A stretch of DNA of 64,000 bases, taken from Anaerolineales bacterium. GTDB lineage: Bacteria; Chloroflexota; Anaerolineae; 4572-78; J111. Below, piece by piece: positions 60,501 through 64,000 of the stretch; positions within the stretch are counted from its first letter, which is position 1, and the number at the start of each line of letters is the position of its first letter. The position numbers and the translations under genes were made by a program. Where the stretch lies: contig JABTUK010000001.1 of assembly GCA_015075405.1 (NCBI GenBank), positions 1,302,001 to 1,366,000 of the forward strand, in the 5' to 3' direction. Below the pieces are notes generated by a model. The model was not told the DNA's origin. It saw nothing but the letters and a program-made list of their open reading frames with translations, and made no database searches.

Positions 60501-63040
60501 GCGAGCAGATTCTTTAGACGATTCAGAGCGTTGGCTCCATTTTTCCATCCGCCGGGAGAGGCTTTTTTCCGAATATAATCCCTGACCCGGCTTTTGATCC
60601 TGGCCTGGTTCTCATCGCCTAAATTAGCCAGGTGTTGGAAGGCTGTCTCCAAATGATCTTGCTCTAACTCGGCTTCGGCCTGGTCTAACTCAAGGTCAAT
60701 TTGCCAGGCCGGCCCATCGGTGCCGGTCAGTTTTAAATCCAAAAGAATATCCAGCGCGTTACTGGCCTGGGGCCACAATCGACTCTGCCGGCATTGGTCG
60801 AAATAACGCTTGAGATCAGCTTGGGTTTGCTGCTGAGTGGTTTTGGTGTTCTGGGTAGCCAGGGCATGCCGATAACTGTCCGCAGCTTCGACCACTCGGT
60901 GTTGATCTAAAAACCACTTCGCTTGACCCAGATAAGCCCCGGCAATTTTTGACTTGAAATCTTTGGTTAGTTCCCGGCGGTAAATAGTAATGGCTTGGTC
61001 AAAGAGTTGGGAGGTGAGCAGAGCATCGCCCCACTGGTGAAAAAGATTGAGTTGAGCTGCTTGAGTATCAGCATCGTTTACTAATTCACGCAGCCCGGCG
61101 AGGGCCTGGTCAGCCTGTTCCCAATTCTCCTGTTCAAGCTGCTGCTGAGTGTACTTTAGCAGTATATCTTTTATGGCGTTATTGGGTAAGGCGGATTGAA
61201 GCGGATGATCCTGTAAGCCCTTCAGGGCAGCCGCTAATTCGTTCTCTTGCAGCAAGGCCTGAGCTTTGCTTAGAGTCACCCTGTTATACTCGATCCTGAC
61301 GGTTTCATCGAGCAAGCCAGCCGTTTCCAGGCTGCTCAGGGCGTGCTGAGCTTCATCCCAATTTGGCGGGTTTTGTTGACTTAACCTTTGAGCGTAATTT
61401 AGCCATTTGTCACGCACTTGTTGGGCAACATAGGGCTCGTGAAGAATTGGTACCGATTCAGCCAACTGCTGCGCCAAGCCCCATGCTTCAGCGAGGTTGT
61501 TATGAGCCAAATATCCATCAATCCGCTTCAGGTAAATCCGGCTAACCAACTCACGAGCATCAGCCTGATCGGACTTTAGAAACAGGATACGCTGCGCCTG
61601 GGTCAAAATAGCCTCATCGTCACCCTCCTTTTCAAGCTGGCGAATGTAGTCCAGGCGAAACTCTATGAGTTTATCACAGGCGCGCTCGGGATCCCGTTTG
61701 TAAGCCTCTTCATATAGGTCAATCGCCGCCTGGATATTGTCCTGGCGCAATAGCGGGGCCAGGGCCATCATGGGGTCAACAAAATCGGGGTCAAGTCTCA
61801 AGGCATCCTGATAATGCTGGATTGCCACGCCAAATTTCCCCCCTTCGGAAGCTTGTTGACCCAGTTCATAATGCAAACGCGCCTCAGGATCGCCTCGCAT
61901 AGCATCACGGTCGGCGGCGGTCTGGAGTGGATAGTTTTTGACCACCCAAAGCCGGATAATTTCGACGGCGAATTGGTAGCGCCGTTTGCCTACATCTAAC
62001 AAGAAATCACTTTCGAGCAGTTGTTTATAGGCATCGCGCCGGGCCGTTTCGGTCATAAAGAGCCTGTGCCGCTGTAGGGCATCAATAATCTCGGCATCAC
62101 TGACGCTTTTATCGCGATCGGTCAGGTCGGCCACAGTAGTCATGATAAGCTGTTCTTCCCGATTCAGGCCATCCCAGAACCAACCAATGACTCCGCTGCC
62201 GTGTTCCATGGCTTTATTCAGGCAGGCGCTAACATCAGTGGCAGAGGCCGGACGCGGTTCAACTTCCTGGAGCCGGTCAAAAATTTCAGAGCCGATTAGT
62301 TGGGTCAGGTAAGGGTGACCATTAGTTAAGACCCAGATTTCAGCCAGGGCCTCGTCGCTATAGCTCAAGCCCCCTTGCCGGCCCAGTTCGGTTAACAAGT
62401 TATAGGTATCATTTTCCTCCAGTCGCCCGACCCGTTTGGTCTGGACGCCCTTAAAGAGCCGCTTGTAGCCCTGGCTTAACAGGTCTAACCGTGAGCCAAC
62501 GGTGTAGATAAAAGCCAGATGTTGTCCTTCCGCTTCAACTAACGTTTGTAGATACCCCAGAAACACCTCAGCCCAGGGCCGGTCGGTCTTGTTTCTTGAG
62601 GTAATTACGTCGAACTCATCACAGAGGATAAGGAGACGTTTATGGTTTAGGTGGTTGTAAATTTGAGGCAAAAAGGTTCGCTGAAATTGGTGATAGTCGG
62701 CGGTCAAGCTGGCCTCATGGGGCGGGGAGATATTCAAATCGAGTTCACCGGCAATTGTTTTGGCCAAGCCATGCAATATACGACCGGGAGATGTTTCATA
62801 GCCTGATACATTGAAAAAGAACGGTACGTAATCCTGACACAAAGTTTCGTCACGCCGCAAACGGTGTAATAAGGAAGTTTTGCCAATACGCCGCTGGCCA
62901 TGTAAAACTATCGCATTTTGCGAAGTACGGGTAAGGGTTTTGATAATCTCGCGTACTAGATCCCGGCGACCGTAAAAACGATCGGCCTGGACCGGTTTAC
63001 CAGCCTCGTAAGGGTTAAATTGAAGTTCTTGGCTGGACAC
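57584..63040 (-). CDS. Giant STAND-like ATPase with a long TPR-like repeat tail (1818 aa)
   Basis: The first 380 residues form an AAA_16/archaeal-ATPase-like P-loop domain (DRFYGRRDLVREI; Walker A HGQRRIGKTSLL; Walker B RLLILCDEFD; ITSRNK sensor; winged-helix ending RYQFAVEIIRLWV). The remaining 1400 residues are helical repeats: a clear TPR pair (FGVAIQHYQDALRLDPDFVD) then dozens of diverged units with the pattern xxWxxAxxALxxLxxL and LxxAQxxLxxxxLxxA. There is no signal peptide or membrane segment. The layout is that of STAND switch proteins, where repeats sense a ligand and the ATPase drives oligomerisation. The GTG at 63040 is preferred over an ATG at 63091 because GGGAGGG lies 6 bp upstream. 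First gene of the four-gene operon. Confidence 0.87.
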   Translation of the reverse strand: MSSQELQFNPYEAGKPVQADRFYGRRDLVREIIKTLTRTSQNAIVLHGQRRIGKTSLLHRLRRDETLCQDYVPFFFNVSGYETSPGRILHGLAKTIAGELDLNISPPHEASLTADYHQFQRTFLPQIYNHLNHKRLLILCDEFDVITSRNKTDRPWAEVFLGYLQTLVEAEGQHLAFIYTVGSRLDLLSQGYKRLFKGVQTKRVGRLEENDTYNLLTELGRQGGLSYSDEALAEIWVLTNGHPYLTQLIGSEIFDRLQEVEPRPASATDVSACLNKAMEHGSGVIGWFWDGLNREEQLIMTTVADLTDRDKSVSDAEIIDALQRHRLFMTETARRDAYKQLLESDFLLDVGKRRYQFAVEIIRLWVVKNYPLQTAADRDAMRGDPEARLHYELGQQASEGGKFGVAIQHYQDALRLDPDFVDPMMALAPLLRQDNIQAAIDLYEEAYKRDPERACDKLIEFRLDYIRQLEKEGDDEAILTQAQRILFLKSDQADARELVSRIYLKRIDGYLAHNNLAEAWGLAQQLAESVPILHEPYVAQQVRDKWLNYAQRLSQQNPPNWDEAQHALSSLETAGLLDETVRIEYNRVTLSKAQALLQENELAAALKGLQDHPLQSALPNNAIKDILLKYTQQQLEQENWEQADQALAGLRELVNDADTQAAQLNLFHQWGDALLTSQLFDQAITIYRRELTKDFKSKIAGAYLGQAKWFLDQHRVVEAADSYRHALATQNTKTTQQQTQADLKRYFDQCRQSRLWPQASNALDILLDLKLTGTDGPAWQIDLELDQAEAELEQDHLETAFQHLANLGDENQARIKSRVRDYIRKKASPGGWKNGANALNRLKNLLAQDPEPTYWYANWLFRWAEALFSEDKPDSEPAQKAHKLCQEILDEAVAPPETPWLDLMAEAETPPTIEPAGLRHQVCNLAAKIGLTQAQASLNRNNLDEAIELFRQTLRLSAPPETVKGDIRDKLQAFSDSQWVKEEWDLNRRAQEAILDLGVGDPETRKEIIDRDIQKAHLMFKGDEPHRAFDILDPLKTQVSETERQQIRNRAYTFSRLYAGRDCWDKEAKVTLERLRVWLSPADDAQEMTHALDELNREKLDFIRGKHEAVKPIAVPVEELELLIEHLQAEIAVIQAGYDTAKTPELKLDTLDAWAEELIKVRLALGQAHLAHNDLISAIQTYEEALSVACQSFDPKKSISHDLRHYSERMLYQKNWDEARLALKKLKSLDLPAPDDRTQPDPREDGAIQRVLLAYAQALLDNDQIAETFNQLRQMPPPWPEGAVKNLIFDYSDKRRGSRKGWPKAISALEQLYEFLPGDRQGVRDQQALNWLVAGLEEYGKFLKAEGKLTDAAKEFYKGLKWTREAREPKSSELAAHYIEVALELAQIFLEGDPCGSETSAVDQAVEWYQNILKEIDERTATDEDKINQTLYRHAFERLAKAKQWPRVDHLLAQLDALYPNPTDDYKTLFATWRRDLTLAEAQTWLRERNLSNAFACLKKLKEELNGRKAPYTTWPNTINQVKTLVYHNFGQNWLHDKAWPLATDALAYLDDLIPHDSEIIGWQVDAYWQWGQVLQNQNRWPEALKQYDEALKKTPKQQQVSEDQIEQDLLETQLAYARQHLAEDGVEDGLNKALAIYREALQKKSHDYLNRADKIRQDLKRHSDRLIQPPPNWPAAHQALASLQDLGLKNNEVSESRRTLTLQNIEYLLFQEDKVEAAFALLMSPEAMEPPWPLSQIQAITHRYWKSRVRVDTWTLARDALEHLGKITVETPAVRQWVSKELTELSQSIRVELNLPEEGREVLKLALELTLIDQPAN

Positions 63041-63365
63041 AATATCCCTCCCTATCTCAATACTTGAACTACTGCTGATGAAGTTAATCAAAAGAGTTTG
63101 GAATGATCAGGCAAGGCGGTTCTCTCTGGTTTTTCATCAAATAGTAGCGTGGATATTCATTTAAATAAAACAAGCCACTATAACCCAAGTGGTAATAGCA
63201 ACTTGTTAAAATAACGGCCCCAGGTGTCGGCGATAGGTTAAGTGGCAGATGGAGGAGAGGCTATGCTCTAGCCTGATTAAACAGTTACATTATATCATAG
63301 GTTTGTCTTTTTTAATATTTCAATTTCATTGCAATTCTATTCGATTTGCAATAATTTAGTCTCAA
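63041..63365. other. Operon upstream region, no gene seen
   Basis: An A/T-rich stretch that should hold the promoter of the minus-strand operon. No convincing -35/-10 pair, repeat or RNA was identified. Confidence 0.5.
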
Positions 63366-63545
63366 CTAAAAGAAGGCTTCAGAGCTTTCTTTATCTTGCC
63401 TCTTTATAGCCTTCTCACTCAAATAAAAATGCCACAACAAACGCGCCGCCACCGCCCGATACGGCCGCCAGGCTTCCGCCAGCGCCAGCAATTCGGTGGG
63501 GGTGGGACGTATATCTAGCTCTGCCGCCGCGCCAACGGGGTAAGT
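63366..63545 (-). pseudogene. 3' fragment of a DNA-3-methyladenine glycosylase (AlkA-like)
   Basis: The minus strand reads VGAAAELDIRPTPTELLALA then EAWRPYRAVAARLLWHFYLS and ends EAFF at a TAG (63366-63368). EAWRPYRAVAARLLWH is the conserved end of AlkA-type glycosylases. Nothing of the rest of the enzyme remains upstream; instead a promoter and a plus-strand gene begin. Confidence 0.65.
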
Positions 63546-63575
63546 TTGCTACGGTAAACACAGGTCGTTATTCAA

Positions 63576-63604
63576 TTGACGGGGGCGACTCGGCGTGATA
63601 GAAT
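63576..63604 (+). promoter_or_regulatory. Sigma-70-like promoter of the Uma2 gene
   Basis: TTGACG (63576-63581) and TAGAAT (63599-63604) are separated by 17 bp, with the AAGGAG ribosome site of the next gene close behind. Confidence 0.75.
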
Positions 63605-63627
63605 AGCCTTCAAGGAGATTTGGAACG

Positions 63628-64000
63628 ATGAATGTGGCTATAGCTCCCCCCGAAACCAAACTCATCAGCGGTGAAGAACTGCTGGCAATGGGTGATATTG
63701 GCCCTTGTGAACTTATTGATGGAAGGATTGTACCGATGTCCCCAACCGGCGGCGAACATGGTATTTCAGAATTAAACTTGGGTAGCGAGTTGAGATCTTT
63801 TGTCCGTCAGCGACAACTGGGCTGGGTGATGACCGGCGAGGTTGGTATCTACACCCGCCGTAACCCAGATCGGGTGCGCGGAGCAGATGTAGCCTTCATC
63901 TCCAAAGAACGTCTCCCTGAACGGCCTACGGGTTTCCTCGAAATCGCGCCGGAGTTGGTTGTTGAGGTGATTTCGCCTACCGACCGCTGGCAAGAGGTTC
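63628..64000 (+). CDS. Uma2-family (DUF820) nuclease-fold protein, 3' end outside window
   Basis: The first 124 codons of a Uma2-family protein: ISGEELLAMGDIGPCELIDG, RIVPMSPTGGEHG, then VMTGEVGIYTRRNPDRVRGA with Asp of DVAFIS and Glu/Val in PELVVEVISPTD, the conserved acidic motifs of the restriction-endonuclease-like fold. These proteins are expanded in cyanobacteria and Chloroflexota; their role is poorly known. The start is supported by CAAGGAG 11 bp upstream and a strong promoter. Confidence 0.9.
   Translation, partial: MNVAIAPPETKLISGEELLAMGDIGPCELIDGRIVPMSPTGGEHGISELNLGSELRSFVRQRQLGWVMTGEVGIYTRRNPDRVRGADVAFISKERLPERPTGFLEIAPELVVEVISPTDRWQEV

Noticed and set aside
1..64000. tRNA, rRNA, prophage or replication origin
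   Set aside because: No tRNA cloverleaf, rRNA segment, phage structural gene or DnaA-box cluster was recognised by eye.

Overview
The window is a chromosomal segment of a free-living bacterium, most likely a member of the Chloroflexota (Anaerolineae-like). The inference rests on the many single-pass exported proteins with long Thr/Pro-rich linkers (TPTPTDTP type) joined to PD40/TolB-like propellers, the acetate/CoA gene set, the many long multidomain signalling proteins, and the abundance of short hairpin repeats between genes. No rRNA, tRNA or CRISPR array was seen.

Layout. 1-4.8 kb: the 3' part of a hybrid histidine kinase, a single-domain response regulator, an alpha/beta-hydrolase-like protein without its serine nucleophile, a V4R protein and a Fur-family repressor. 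4.9-12.6 kb: a partly duplicated module of exported proteins (Asp-box/lysozyme-like protein plus membrane-anchored propeller); the second copy is 5'-truncated and its last gene has an in-frame stop. 12.6-26.8 kb: RarA fused to a methyltransferase, an SLC13 transporter, a run of acetyl-CoA/acetate genes (BioD/Pta-N-like, ADP-forming acyl-CoA synthetase, CoA-transferase-GNAT fusion, AMP-forming Acs), and an SQR-like flavoprotein followed by a 38-residue ORF. 26.8-34.7 kb: YefM/YoeB, a DprA-like protein, PNP, XerD, a PIN toxin pair and a decayed RHS gene containing a MITE. 34.7-49.6 kb: housekeeping genes (murI, rfbC, purB, mutM, NUDIX, ftsK) mixed with an odd lyase-superfamily pair, an exported phosphodiesterase, a LysM lipoprotein and a wrecked XRE/DNA-methylase/toxin locus. 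49.6-63.1 kb: two insertion sequences and a four-gene operon that I consider the most interesting system here. 63.1-64 kb: a fragment of alkA and the start of a Uma2 nuclease.

The four-gene operon (minus strand, 63040 to 51097) encodes an 1818-residue STAND-like ATPase with a very long helical-repeat (TPR-like) tail, a tail-anchored helical protein, an ATPase-Ser/Thr kinase fusion ending in what looks like an effector-associated domain (EAD), and a membrane-anchored extracytoplasmic propeller. A 1.8-kb DDE insertion sequence has split the EAD; the missing half is still readable on the far side of the element, 17 bp upstream of the propeller gene.

A second theme is repeat biology. At least fifteen hairpin-like loci are built from imperfect tandem words of about 7 nt, with a different word at most loci; several lie inside or overlap reading frames (rarA, purB, a NUDIX gene, a small membrane protein). 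An ISKra4-like element and a 152-bp MITE sharing its terminal repeats are both present, and the MITE sits in an RHS gene flanked by a 9-bp direct repeat.
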